The translations under genes were made by a program, and so were the position numbers. The notes under the pieces are model-generated. The model saw only the letters and a program-made list of their open reading frames with translations, was not told where the DNA came from and made no database searches. DNA of 64,000 bases from assembly GCA_027577595.1 (NCBI GenBank), contig JANBRJ010000077.1, positions 21,011-85,010 of the forward strand, read 5' to 3'. Position 1 is the first letter of the stretch; every line of letters begins with the position of its first letter. Origin of the DNA: Coemansia sp. RSA 487. Lineage: Eukaryota; Kickxellomycota; Kickxellomycetes; Kickxellales; Kickxellaceae. Below are positions 11,045-21,300 of the stretch, piece after piece.

Positions 11045-13377
11045 CAATCCACCAGTACCAGTAAAAATTAATGTAAATATTCATTTCACATTCCCACATG
11101 TTGGCTAAAAGTTGTTTGGTTCGGTGGGCCTTCTTTTTTTATCACTTCCTCGGTGTTGGAGATCATGGCATTTCATCAAAGTTGGACAACAATGCAAGGA
11201 TACATTTTGACGCACAAATGTCTATCTCTTAATTTCATTTCCCGCTGCCGTCCCTACTTTTTTTAATTTGTCGGTCGGCAGAGCTTTTTCCAGTGGAAAA
11301 AAATAGAGTATCTGGAAATAGATTTTTATTAATGCGTGAGCTGAATGTAATTATCATTTTATAATATAATTATGCAGGATATCCTTTAGTGCCACAAAGG
11401 CTGATTTGATTACACGTAATCTCATGGTTGTTTTTTCTTTTGGCGATCAATACGGATTCCCTGACAGAGAAATCAACAAGGAGACTCCAAGATGCTTATG
11501 CACCCTACCATCATTGATAATTGTTGTTGGGGAGACATAAACGGAAGCAGAAAAGGAAAACGTGAAACCACCAGCAGCAACAATGCGTGAAGGATTGTCA
11601 GTGCGTTTTTTTTCAAACGCCGACTTTTTTGTTTCATGTTTCCAACTTGTCCATGTAGTAGAAATGTATATCAATGTATGGTATTCTCCTCCTCCCCAAC
11701 AAATATAAAGTGCATGCGCGTTAGAAACAAATGATATGCTCTAGCATATGCCGCTCTTTTTTGATTATGCCATTGGCTTGTTTTCTTTTCCAATAGAAAT
11801 CATCAAAGCTCCAGATGTAGCCTTGAATATCTAACGAGTAAAGTCTAAAATTAAATCAAAACAAGTTCTAGTTCAAATTCAAAAAATCGAGCGCAATGAT
11901 GGGTCTCGGTGCGTGCTACCCGTGGCATAAGGTTGGTTCCCAATGAGAATAAAGAGCAGCAGATTAGAGTGATTGCCAAGCTGTTTCGCCCCCGCCTCCG
12001 CTTGGCTTGGCTTGCATTTGAACCAGGTGTAAACAGAGAAAGCATATATTTATCTTGGTCTGAAATTTTCGTATGCACAATTTATTTAATTAGATATCGG
12101 ATTTTTGCCGCAAAGGAAGAAACAAAATGGATGTTCTTTCGGTCGGAGTTTGAACTTTCCCCCTTTTTCTATGGATCAAAAGTTCGCAGGCAATCAGGTT
12201 TTTTTTTATTTTTGAACAATCTCCCCTCTTTTCCGAGTCATTTCTAATCACAGAAAAGATAGATGGGGAACATCCAATGAGATTGGAAATCGGATTGCAC
12301 TTTTTCTGTTCCCCAATTCGTTTCTTTATAAAAAAAACGACGGAAACTCTCGCCGCTCCTGCTGCACATTTCAGTGAACAAGGTAATTATGCTGTTGCGT
12401 CTGTGCCTGTCCGATTTCGAACAACCTAGCTGTTTTATAAAGGAAGTGATGTGCATAGCAGGGGCGTAGTGTTTTTCAATCCTGTTTTTAGCGTCAGAGC
12501 CACACTGAAGAGAGGAAGAAAGAAAAATGTCCAATGGCTTTGTACCTGGTTTATAAAAAAATTTTCCTTTTGAACAGCTGATTGCCATTGCAGGTTTTTT
12601 GTTTCGGAGATACAAAAAAAAACAAAAACATAAAAGTCAACACCGCTTTTGTTTTCAGATTATAAAAACCAAACAATAACGGCACCTTTTCCTTTTTTCT
12701 GATACTTTGCGCTTTCCTCTTTTTTTGTTCCTTTGATAATATAAACAGTATAGAATAGACAATTACACACAAAAAGCCCTTTTCTCTTTTCTCTCCCCCA
12801 AAGGCAAGTAATCGCTCCCTTCTCCTCATGTTACTGAAGGGTATGGTCGAACCTATTGTTAGTTTAATGGTCCCTTCATTCTTGTTGATGTTTTTCTTTT
12901 CTGCTACGATCAATTTCCCGCCACCAAGTACCAAATTACCTTTATTCTTTCTCAAGCAGACAATATCCCCTATATTATATGCATCCGCTTCCGAAAATAT
13001 GATATCCTTTCCTCTCCTCTGCTGCTTGCGTTTATTTTATGTGCGTTTGCATTGTTCTCCTTTGTGCACCAGGAAATAAGAGCAGAAATCCTATGCACAA
13101 TATGCAAAAAAAAGAAGCTACATGGAGGCATCTAGGACATTATACCTGTTCAAATTGAACAATTTGGGAAGGAGGTTGCGGGAGTTTTTTTTTGTGGCAA
13201 ACATAATCAAAACAAGAAAAAGCAGGAAACATCCAGACAAAAGGGGAACGTCTTTTTAATATAATACTCCTCCTTTTCCTTGGGAGGGGGTGCTTCATTA
13301 CTTTACTATCATGTACCATTCCAATTGTTTTAAGCACGGACAAAAAACGGTACGATTCCAAGTCACTAACCTCTTAA

Positions 13378-13386
13378 TATATAAAC
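13378..13386 (+). promoter_or_regulatory. TATA box of zinc-finger gene B
   Basis: TATATAAAC about 195 bp before the ATG at 13580, inside a C/T-rich leader. The distance matches that in gene A. Confidence 0.45.
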
Positions 13387-13579
13387 TCTTTTCCTTTCCC
13401 CTTCTTTTTCTTTTGTTTAATCGCTATAGATTCCTTCCTTTACGCTATTCCCCCCTTTTAAATAACTGTACATAGCCGACATTTTGTTTTCCACAACCTA
13501 CACTATACAAGGACCTTCCCTCTCCCCTCCCCCCAAGAAAAATACTTTCCTTTTGTTGTAAAGATTTGCTTATTTGCAC

Positions 13580-13768
13580 ATGGGAACCAAAATACTAGTC
13601 GACCAGATCGCTCACACACATGCGGCACAAGCAACAAGTGGGAAATGGTTTTGTCCAAGACTGAACAAGCAAACATCGGACGGGGGATACCATTGCGACG
13701 TATGCGGTCAAAATTGGTCGGAATTGTCAGAGTTTCTTGCTCACCGCGCAGAATGCATGTTCACCTAA
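13580..13768 (+). CDS. micro-protein with one NOA-type C2HC zinc finger (gene B)
   Basis: A 62-residue protein. The C-terminus holds CDVC, twelve residues, H, three residues, C, then MFT and the stop. The finger has exactly the same CX2CX12HX3C spacing as gene A and sits at the same place, ending three residues before the stop. Between the metal ligands the hydrophobic Leu/Phe positions just before the His also agree with gene A. The N-terminal half is unrelated to gene A. I chose the ATG at 13580 because the slightly longer frame starts at a TTG. It is probably a paralogue of genes A and C; ubiquitin binding is a hypothesis from finger spacing. Confidence 0.6.
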   Translation: MGTKILVDQIAHTHAAQATSGKWFCPRLNKQTSDGGYHCDVCGQNWSELSEFLAHRAECMFT

Positions 13769-13985
13769 GCCGAAGGTAACTCTTGCTAGTAAAAGAGTTT
13801 ACGAAAATGTGGTTTTCTTATTTTAAAAATGTAAAACTCTAGAGTCTCTTTTCTCTTTTCTGATATATTAATTATGAAACACGAACGATATAACGTTTAA
13901 TGTAATTTTTTCCTCTCCTCCTCCCCCTTATTGTATTGTTTAGTGAGAGAGAGAAAAAAACTCCAAAAGAGAGATGTTTTATTAT

Positions 13986-15173
13986 TCAGCCTAAGAGTTG
14001 GGTGTAAAATACATTCCACACATCCACAATAGCTTCGAATACTGGACGTTTTATTGCATCCACCGAGATCTTTCCTACAATGCCATTAAATCGGCGTTGA
14101 TCTTCCGACAGATGCGTTTTGACAATGCGTGAGTGCTCTTCAGGCTGAGCAAGCAGATTTTGCCATTTGGTGGCCAACCGCGAAAGATGCGTATCGGAAG
14201 TAGCTAACGCACAAGGCATATGTATATATTCCTTGGGCAGACAGTCATTGAGCATTGCGTCCTGGCATCTTTTGTTGATACGCACCAGGGCGTTTAAATA
14301 CGAGTGACTGAACGTACGTATATCCGACTCGGCAGCTATCCTTGCCAGCACGGTACCGTGTATCGGTGAAAGGAACGATATCACCGGATCTATATCACTG
14401 TGTTCTAGGACACGCTTAATGAATTCATTTTTGACCAGCTGTCTAAACTCCGAAAGAGCGCTGTTGTTCCCATCATCTATGCACGCATACAGCATGGCGT
14501 TACTGAGAATCGAAGCAGATGTTTTGGTGGGTTGCGTTAATGAGAAAACCTGGTGCACAAGTGGAACAACCCAACTCAAAGCTGCATGTTTTGGATTTTG
14601 AAGTTTGTCAAGTAGCGCGGCTGTGACCGACGCTACGTATATTCCCTCTTCCTCAGAAGTGGCATCGTCTAGCAATGCGTATGCGTAGGAGGAATCTTTG
14701 TTGGAATTATGACTGGGCACCACTTGGGCCATCCGCTTTAGCTCACTAGCTTTTCGCCACGGATCGAGAGCCTGCTGTATTAAGCAAGCAGCGTTCTCCT
14801 CGGAACATCCCTGTGTTTTGACAGTATCTGCGTAATGGCGCAACCCAGCTATGCGAACTTCGTGTGGTGTATGGATATTGCAAATAACGTTTTGAAGCAG
14901 CCGTATTTGACACAAGTAACCATTATTATCTTCTAAAAGACAGTGCGCATCCTGGACAGGGCGATGCAGCTTTTCCTCGAATATCTGTTTGGCCTGGTCG
15001 AGAACCGTGCGCTGGTCGTTTTGATCCAGGGTGGGCCAAATGAGGTCGACGTGCTGGGTCCACGGAAGCGCTTCGGCGCTAAGGTAAGACGGAGACCAAG
15101 TGGATACTCTGGGCGATGCAGCTTCAGTGCTCAAATAAAAGACATGGGCGATCTGTGCGCTAAGCGTACCCAT
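13986..15173 (-). CDS. unrecognised, mainly helical protein of 395 residues
   Basis: A clean single-exon frame with coding-like composition. I start it at the second ATG (15173), which follows a purine run; an upstream in-frame ATG at 15206 would add 11 hydrophobic residues. The product looks almost wholly alpha-helical, with repeated Leu/Ala amphipathic segments such as those of HEAT/ARM-like solenoids. No transmembrane segment, signal peptide or catalytic motif is visible. It lies convergent to gene B. I do not recognise the family. Confidence 0.75.
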   Translation of the reverse strand: MGTLSAQIAHVFYLSTEAASPRVSTWSPSYLSAEALPWTQHVDLIWPTLDQNDQRTVLDQAKQIFEEKLHRPVQDAHCLLEDNNGYLCQIRLLQNVICNIHTPHEVRIAGLRHYADTVKTQGCSEENAACLIQQALDPWRKASELKRMAQVVPSHNSNKDSSYAYALLDDATSEEEGIYVASVTAALLDKLQNPKHAALSWVVPLVHQVFSLTQPTKTSASILSNAMLYACIDDGNNSALSEFRQLVKNEFIKRVLEHSDIDPVISFLSPIHGTVLARIAAESDIRTFSHSYLNALVRINKRCQDAMLNDCLPKEYIHMPCALATSDTHLSRLATKWQNLLAQPEEHSRIVKTHLSEDQRRFNGIVGKISVDAIKRPVFEAIVDVWNVFYTQLLG

Positions 15174-15427
15174 TTTTAACAAAAAAAAATTATAGAATGA
15201 GATCAAGAGTACTTTGTTTTATCTGGTGTATTTTTCTTTGCAATGCTAAAAATATACAGTGGTGAGTCGATGTTTTTTTTGCCTTTTTTTCAACAATGTG
15301 GAGCAAATGCTTTTACTGTGTAACCTTGATTAGTGTTTTTTGTGGGATTTTTCTAAAAACGACTTTTGCAGCTTTCTTTCCTTATCGTTTGTCTAGATTA
15401 CTATAAACTATACAAATTGTGACTTAG
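15174..15427. other. promoter region of the 395-residue gene
   Basis: AT-rich DNA upstream of the minus-strand gene; no other feature is seen. Confidence 0.4.
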
Positions 15428-15661
15428 CCATTATCTATTAGAAAACAAGTTATCGAGAAGAGAGGCCAATGTATTCATCTTCAAACAATAGCTGACAATT
15501 TAGGCTTGTCTAAGCAAGCTGTGTGAGCCTTGATCATGCATTTCGATGAATGTGAGACAATAGCGCCTAAGCCCAAGAGCGGCAGGAAACCAAATGCTGA
15601 TGAATACACAAGACAGCGCATTGTGAATACAGCAAAGAAGAATCTGAAGATAACGAACTAG
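15428..15661 (+). pseudogene. Tc1/mariner transposase N-terminus, decayed
   Basis: One frame reads as the DNA-binding half of a Tc1/mariner transposase: IADNLGLSKQAV (recognition helix region), then APKPKSGRKPN, which is the family's GRP(R)-type linker, then RQRIVNTAKKN. The frame carries a TGA right after the first helix-turn-helix and a TAG at 15659. No DDE catalytic domain follows, so this is a dead fragment. The pattern match is strong; the original element type within Tc1/mariner is not resolved. Confidence 0.75.
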
Positions 15662-15699
15662 ATCATTGTGATAGCGAGCTGGCTCTGCAGCTTGCAGAG

Positions 15700-15880
15700 C
15701 CAAATGGCAATATGACTGACTCACGTTGGGTCAATCATATTGTTGGGAAGCATATATCGTACGATTCCCAATTATCATAGCCCTTTCTTCATTTTTGTAT
15801 GGCTATATAATGGCTGTATTTTGTTATAAATAATAAATGTGAAGGGACTTCAGTTCCGTTTAGAAAATCCATTCTTGTAA
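15700..15880 (+). repeat. dispersed repeat R, copy 1
   Basis: This segment is related to 63175-63352: both contain an imperfect or perfect hairpin around GGTAAGCATA or GGGAAGCATA, then AATAAATG, then a GTTCCGT core. Both can also be read on the plus strand as the end of a frame with the pattern HI[VI]GKH followed by a stop at the same place. It directly follows the Tc1/mariner fragment, so it may be part of the same dead element or a second insertion. Confidence 0.5.
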
Positions 15881-16045
15881 CAAGTTCCCCCCAAGGAAAA
15901 ATGACAGAGTAGAGAAAAGTCCTTTTCTGCGTTTCTCCTCTTCCTTGCATTGTGGTTACTTTTTCTTATTATTTATAAAAACTACAAAAACTCATCTTAA
16001 CCGCAGCTTTTCCTTTTATTTCAACGCACGCACTTCCGATGGCGC

Positions 16046-17850
16046 ACAGCAAGGTGTATTGTCAAAGTTCCTTTGCAGGCCGTCAGTTGGGGCCGCAAGT
16101 ACAGGCCGCCACTTCGAAAGCTAGTCAAACTAACAAATTATAATACTCGCCATCCTTACAATTTTTCTTGGTGGATATTCATATATGAGCTTCGCGAGGA
16201 CGTTGACTCCAAGCTCGATCGGTATGTCTGCATTTCCTTTTTCAAAGAAGTCATCCTAAAAGGCAATAGCGGAAAGCCCCGGGCTGTCGGTAGTGCGTGG
16301 AAGAAAACAAAGAAACCCAAAGCCAAAGCTGAAGTGGAAAATGACCAGCCAGACACTACGGTGTTTCGAGCCCTTATAGCAAAACATTAAGATACATACA
16401 CACAGGCGGTACATATTAAGCAGCACAAACAACCATACATGGGGCATGTTGCAGGGTATGAAGCCCAAAAGATACATACTGCATCCCTTGTATCGATTAA
16501 AAACAGCCTCGGAAATCGACTACGCGGAGCCATTAATATGCTATATAGGTCGAAGGTGGAAGCACTTGCCAAGAAGAGCAAGCTCAGCTGTCGGCGCATC
16601 AGCTGATACTATCTGAGATACCCTAAGAGCCGAGATGTGGGGGCCAGCAGACAAGGCCAAGCAATGCATTGAGCGTGGCAAGAAGCTCGAAGCTGAGCTA
16701 GATGCACGCATTTATGAACAGGTCAAGGAACTTCAATCAGTACTATACATCTACGAAAATGATGCACCTAGTGAAAAGGATCTCTACTATGACATTAAGC
16801 ATGACCCTATCAAGCACATCAAAATCTTTTTTCTTCTGGCTCGGTTCTTCCAGAAAAACAAGTCCCACAGCTTCCAGTGCATGTCGCTTCGCACATAGTG
16901 GATTCCATGCCATATCCATATTGATAAGGCTAGCCTTTGTCAGTGGTTCCTTGGTGGCATCAAAGAGGAACAGAAGCTTGCGGATGTCCTTTGGGGTGAG
17001 GTCCTTGGCATAAGCTGCTGGGCGATCAAGAGCAAACAGGGTGGCAAGATGTTTTAAGGCTCAATTCAGACAGATTGTGTGTCAATCTCTATTTTCAAGA
17101 AGTGCAAGGCCAAGAAGAAAACCAACAACAGCACAGACCAGATTAGCGACATCAAGACACCTGACACTGCCAGTATTGCCAAGACCAAGACACCAAAGAC
17201 CAAGATTGGCAAGGGCAAAGGTGAATTTGAATTCGAGTATATTGGATTGATTGGCCAAGACAAGCCATGCGCAATGGGAGGTAACTGTGTGCTGATCGAC
17301 CCAGGTAGGAGAGACCTCCTATTCTGCATGCATGAGTACAGCTCCGTTGGAAATCCATGACTATTCCGGTTTACGCGCAATCACAAGGCCAAGCTGGCTT
17401 GCTCTACCAAGTTCTTGGAAATTGGCTTGCTGGCATGTGCAAGTACAGTCAGCCCATCCAGGGTGTAGGTATGCATAGGATGTTGCAAAAGCATGGGTCC
17501 AAAGTGTACCTGTTGGACGAATTCTGTACCTTGACTTTCTGCCCTGGTTGTTGCGAAGACAGGCTTGTGCATCCTGAAGAGCTGGTTCCAAACCCAAGGC
17601 CCTGCTCAAAAGAGAATAGGCATGAGTATGTTACTTGCCATGGACTCCTAATGTGCCAAAGCAAAAAATGTGTGAAATACATGGTAGATAACATGAAGCC
17701 TGCTAGCCATCTCGGGAAAGAGCCTGTTGCTCACTTTTGGAACAGAGATCTTGCTACTGTGTTGAATTTTAGGCATATCTTCCATAGTCTGCGCCAAACA
17801 CACAAGAGGCCTGAGCGTTTTAGGCGTGGTACCACTCTCTTCTACCAGCA
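16046..17850 (+). pseudogene. decayed Fanzor (eukaryotic TnpB-like RNA-guided nuclease family)
   Basis: The segment shows the Fanzor order in two frames. N-terminal IVKVPLQ is near 16060. Next come FQCMSLRT and IPCHIHID near 16865-16925, SIQTDCVSISI near 17060-17090 and the RuvC-I motif LIDPGRRDLL with Asp at 17298-17300. The RuvC-II LLDEF follows, with Glu at 17519-17521. Then come a zinc-ribbon CPGC and a second Cys pair near 17660-17670, and RuvC-III WNRD with Asp at 17747-17749. Two in-frame stops (16896, 17056) and a frameshift near 17357 break it. The catalytic triad is therefore present but the gene is not expressible as one protein. Fanzors are known cargo of several eukaryotic transposons, including Tc1/mariner, and a Tc1/mariner remnant lies 400 bp upstream. 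The outer limits of the element are not resolved. Confidence 0.8.
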
Positions 17851-18052
17851 AATAAGACCAAGAAGTCCGCGAGAGGCGCCAAGAGGTCTGCCAGTGGCTC
17901 TACACAGCCTAGAAAAAGCCCCGCTCAGCGGAATCGCAGCCCAGAATAAAGCTCCATTCAGCAACATCGCAGCAGCAGTCTTAACATCAGCCATATTTTT
18001 CCTGGGTGCTATAGCACTTTGGCTGCCCAGAACGGTTCTGGGCGGAAATTAA

Positions 18053-18344
18053 TGCCAGATACAAGACTTCGGTTGCCACACGTTGGTGGTAATCGGAGGT
18101 CATTGGTAGGTAAATTTCTCATGTTTTGCGATGCGTGTGTGCAATGTTTTATTTGGCTGTAAAAAAGGCTATGGATACACATAAATATTGTGATGGGAGG
18201 AAGGAAAAGTAATATCTTCTCGCCTGCGTTTGCGTTGTTTGTTACTTATTGAGCTTTTTTTACTAATCGCTTGTGTTTTCTCTCGTTCTGTTCTTTTGTA
18301 TCATATCCCTATCGTCTCGGTTCTCATCGTGGTTGTTTCTCTCT
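18053..18344. other. 3' flank of xanthine dehydrogenase
   Basis: Pyrimidine- and AT-rich spacer between the Fanzor remnant and the stop of the minus-strand gene. Nothing else is seen. Confidence 0.4.
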
Positions 18345-21300
18345 TCAGATACGGATAGTGAAAGGAACACGCCCTTCCTTCAAAGCACTTGGGATCCTAG
18401 CCATTTCGACCAGCTCGTCCTCGCAAGCCAAGCGCAGGATCTCTGGGGTGGCGGGGGCCTCCAAATGTAACGTGGGCAGTTCTTGGCCAGCAGCCAGCCC
18501 GGGCGCATGTTTGCGAGCAGCCAGCACCGCATCGCGCAGGGCAAAGAAAACTGAGGAGCCCAGGAACAGAGGGGGCTCTCCAATGCCCTTTGACGAGAAA
18601 ATGGTCTTCAGCATACTGGTGTCGACGCCCTCCAGAAGAGTGACACGGAAATCGCGCGGGATATCCATGGCAGAGGGGATCTTGTAGTTGCCAGGGCCCT
18701 GGGTAAACAGGCGCCCGTTCTTGGGGAAGTACAGGAACTCCTCGGTTGTTGCCCACCCTTGGCCTTGTGCAAACGCTCCTTCGATTTGGCCCACGTCTAT
18801 CGCCTTGTTCAGCGACTTGCCCACATCCATAATGATGTCGACACGCCGCGTGGTATGCGCCCCCGTCAGCGTATCGAGCTCGACTTCCGCCAGCGCTACG
18901 CCCTGCGTGAAGTAGAAGTAGAGAAGGCCCTCGTTCTTCTGCCAGTTGAATCCAATGTCAGGCACCTTGTAGTGGCCGGCGCACGTCAGGTTGCAGCGGT
19001 CGAGGTATGCGACCTTTGCAATCTTCTTGAACGGCTCGCCTGCCATACTCTCGCGGTAAGGGCGGAGTCGGTCGGCCAGCTCCTTACACGCATTGTACAC
19101 TGCATAGCCATTAAGATCCGAGGATGCAGACGCAGCGGTGGGCGACGTGTTGGCAGCGGTGTTGGTAGCGGTTTCGCTGATGAAGATAGAGTCTAGTGGC
19201 AAGTCAAGCGTCTCTGCAGCAACCATGGCCATCTTCGTGTGCAGCCCCTGCCCCATCTCGGTGCCTCCGTGCGCTACCAGCACAGACCCGTCCATGTACA
19301 CGTGTACAAGCGCCATGCCCTGGTTCAGGTGCTTGACGCCAAACGAGATCCCGAACTTGGTGGGCAGCAGAGAGAGTCCGCGCTTGCGGTACCGCGACTG
19401 CGCATTGAAAGCATCGACTTGTGCGCGGCGCTCGGCAAACGAGCCCTTTTCTTTCATTTGCGCCCACATCAGCGGCACGTTCCAGTCGCTGTCCAGTGGC
19501 TGCGAGAACGGCGTCACGTCGCCTACCTTGTACATGTTGGTTTCGCGGAGCTGCTCGACTGGCACGTGCAGCTTGTCAGCAACCTCACACAGCATCGACT
19601 CGAGGAGAATCATGCCCTGGCAGCCGCCGAAGCTGCGGAACGCCGTGTTGGACTGTGTGTTGGTGCGGCACACGCGCCCCACGATATCTGTGTTCGGGAT
19701 GCGGTAGCAGTTGTCGATATGCGAGACCGCGCGCTCAAGCACGCCAATCGAAAGGTCGTGCGAGAACCCGCCGTTCGAGAAGATGCGCGCGCGCAGCGCC
19801 AGCAGCTGGCCCGTGCGGGAGACCCCCACCTTCCATTGGCCGTAGAAGGGGTGGCGCTGGCCGCTGATCTGCATGTCTTCGTCGCGGTCCAGAATGAGGC
19901 GGACCGACTTGTTTGTGTGGTATGCACCCAATGTGGTGAACGCCGAGATCAGCACGGACCGCGACTCTTTTCCGCCGAATCCGCCGCCCATGCGCTTGAC
20001 GTGGCACACGATGCGGCTGGCAGACACGCCCAGTACCTCTGCGCACACCATCTGCGCCTCCGTCGGGTTCTGCGTGCTTGCGTATACGTCGAACTCGCCG
20101 CCCTCGCCTTTGGGCACCGTGATCGAGCCCATGGTCTCCAGGTAGAAGTGCTCTTGTGGTCCGCAGTACGACTCGCCCTCGAACACGTGGTCGGCCTCCT
20201 GGAATGCTGTGTCAACGTCGCCGTTCTGCAGCTGCCGCACCTCGTCAAACCACGCGCCCTTGTGCGCAGCCTCGCGCACACCCAGGATCGATGGCAGATC
20301 ATCGTACTCGACTTTGACGAGGCGTGCCGCATCCTGCGCCAGCTTCTGCGACTCGGCAAGCACAAGCGCTATGGGCTGCCCCACATAGTGCACCTCGTCG
20401 ACGGGCAGAATCTCCTCGTCGTGGAAAATGTTCCACTTGTTTTCGCCCGGCACATCGTGCGACGTAAGCACCCTGTGGACCCCGTCTGTGGCAAGCGCCT
20501 CGGTGCAGTCGATGCCCAGCAGCTTGGCGTGCGCGCGTTCCGACATCACCAGCGCCATGAACAATTCGCCGTGCACTGCAGGCATATCGTCGATGTACCG
20601 CGCCTCGCCGGTCACTTGCTTTAGTGCTGACAAATGCTGCACACCCTTACCAACAATGGCACGGTCCGCCACCGACGCATACTCTTGCTGGCCCTTGGAC
20701 AAAACACGGTCTTCGTCGTCTTTGAGCATTTCTGCGGCAAATTCCGATTCGCCACAGGCTATCTGAAGCTCGCTACACGTGATGGCCCAGAACTTGAACA
20801 AAAAGCTGGTGGTCAATGCGGTACGGTATTCGGCCATTCCGCCCGGAACCGTGAAGTCAAGCCGCATTTCCTCCTGACATGCGCCGAGGATGCGGTCCAG
20901 CAGAAGGCGGTCGCCCCACGTGCCGCCCAGCGCTGCCGCTATTGCGCCCTTGGCAAGCACCGTGGTGGGCGCCATGCCGCCATACGCAAACGCTGCATCC
21001 TCCACCTTGCGTGTCTCGATGTTGACCCGCACACGCAGGCCGCACGTGACGATGGCAATATCGTCGTCCTTGCGCTTGGCCTGCTTGAACGCACGCACAC
21101 ATTCGCCAGGAGGGTTGAAAGGCACGCTGATGTCGAGGAGAACTTCGCCCGGCTGCATCGCTGTGCGGCGGTAGCCCAGGAAAAAGTCGCACATCGGCAC
21201 AACCCTCTTGCTCCCGTCCTGGGACACCAAAGTGACCGAGGCGCCGGCAGCCATAAACACAGGGTTGAGGTCGGAGATCGGCGATGCGGTGGCAATGTTG

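Larger units (their letters stand above)
9740..13579. other. 3.8 kb divergent intergenic region between zinc-finger genes A and B
   Basis: Both flanking genes point outward. The left ~700 bp is C/T-rich on the minus strand and the right ~900 bp is C/T-rich on the plus strand, so the ends look like leaders of genes A and B. The central ~2 kb is AT-rich with scattered poly-T runs. Frames up to about 130 codons exist but are low-complexity translations without domain signals. I see no tRNA or known RNA here; an unannotated non-coding RNA cannot be excluded. Confidence 0.5.

Noticed and set aside
19239-20624. 461-codon plus-strand frame opposite xanthine dehydrogenase
   Set aside because: Antisense shadow of a GC-rich coding region; the opposite strand has complete cofactor motifs.
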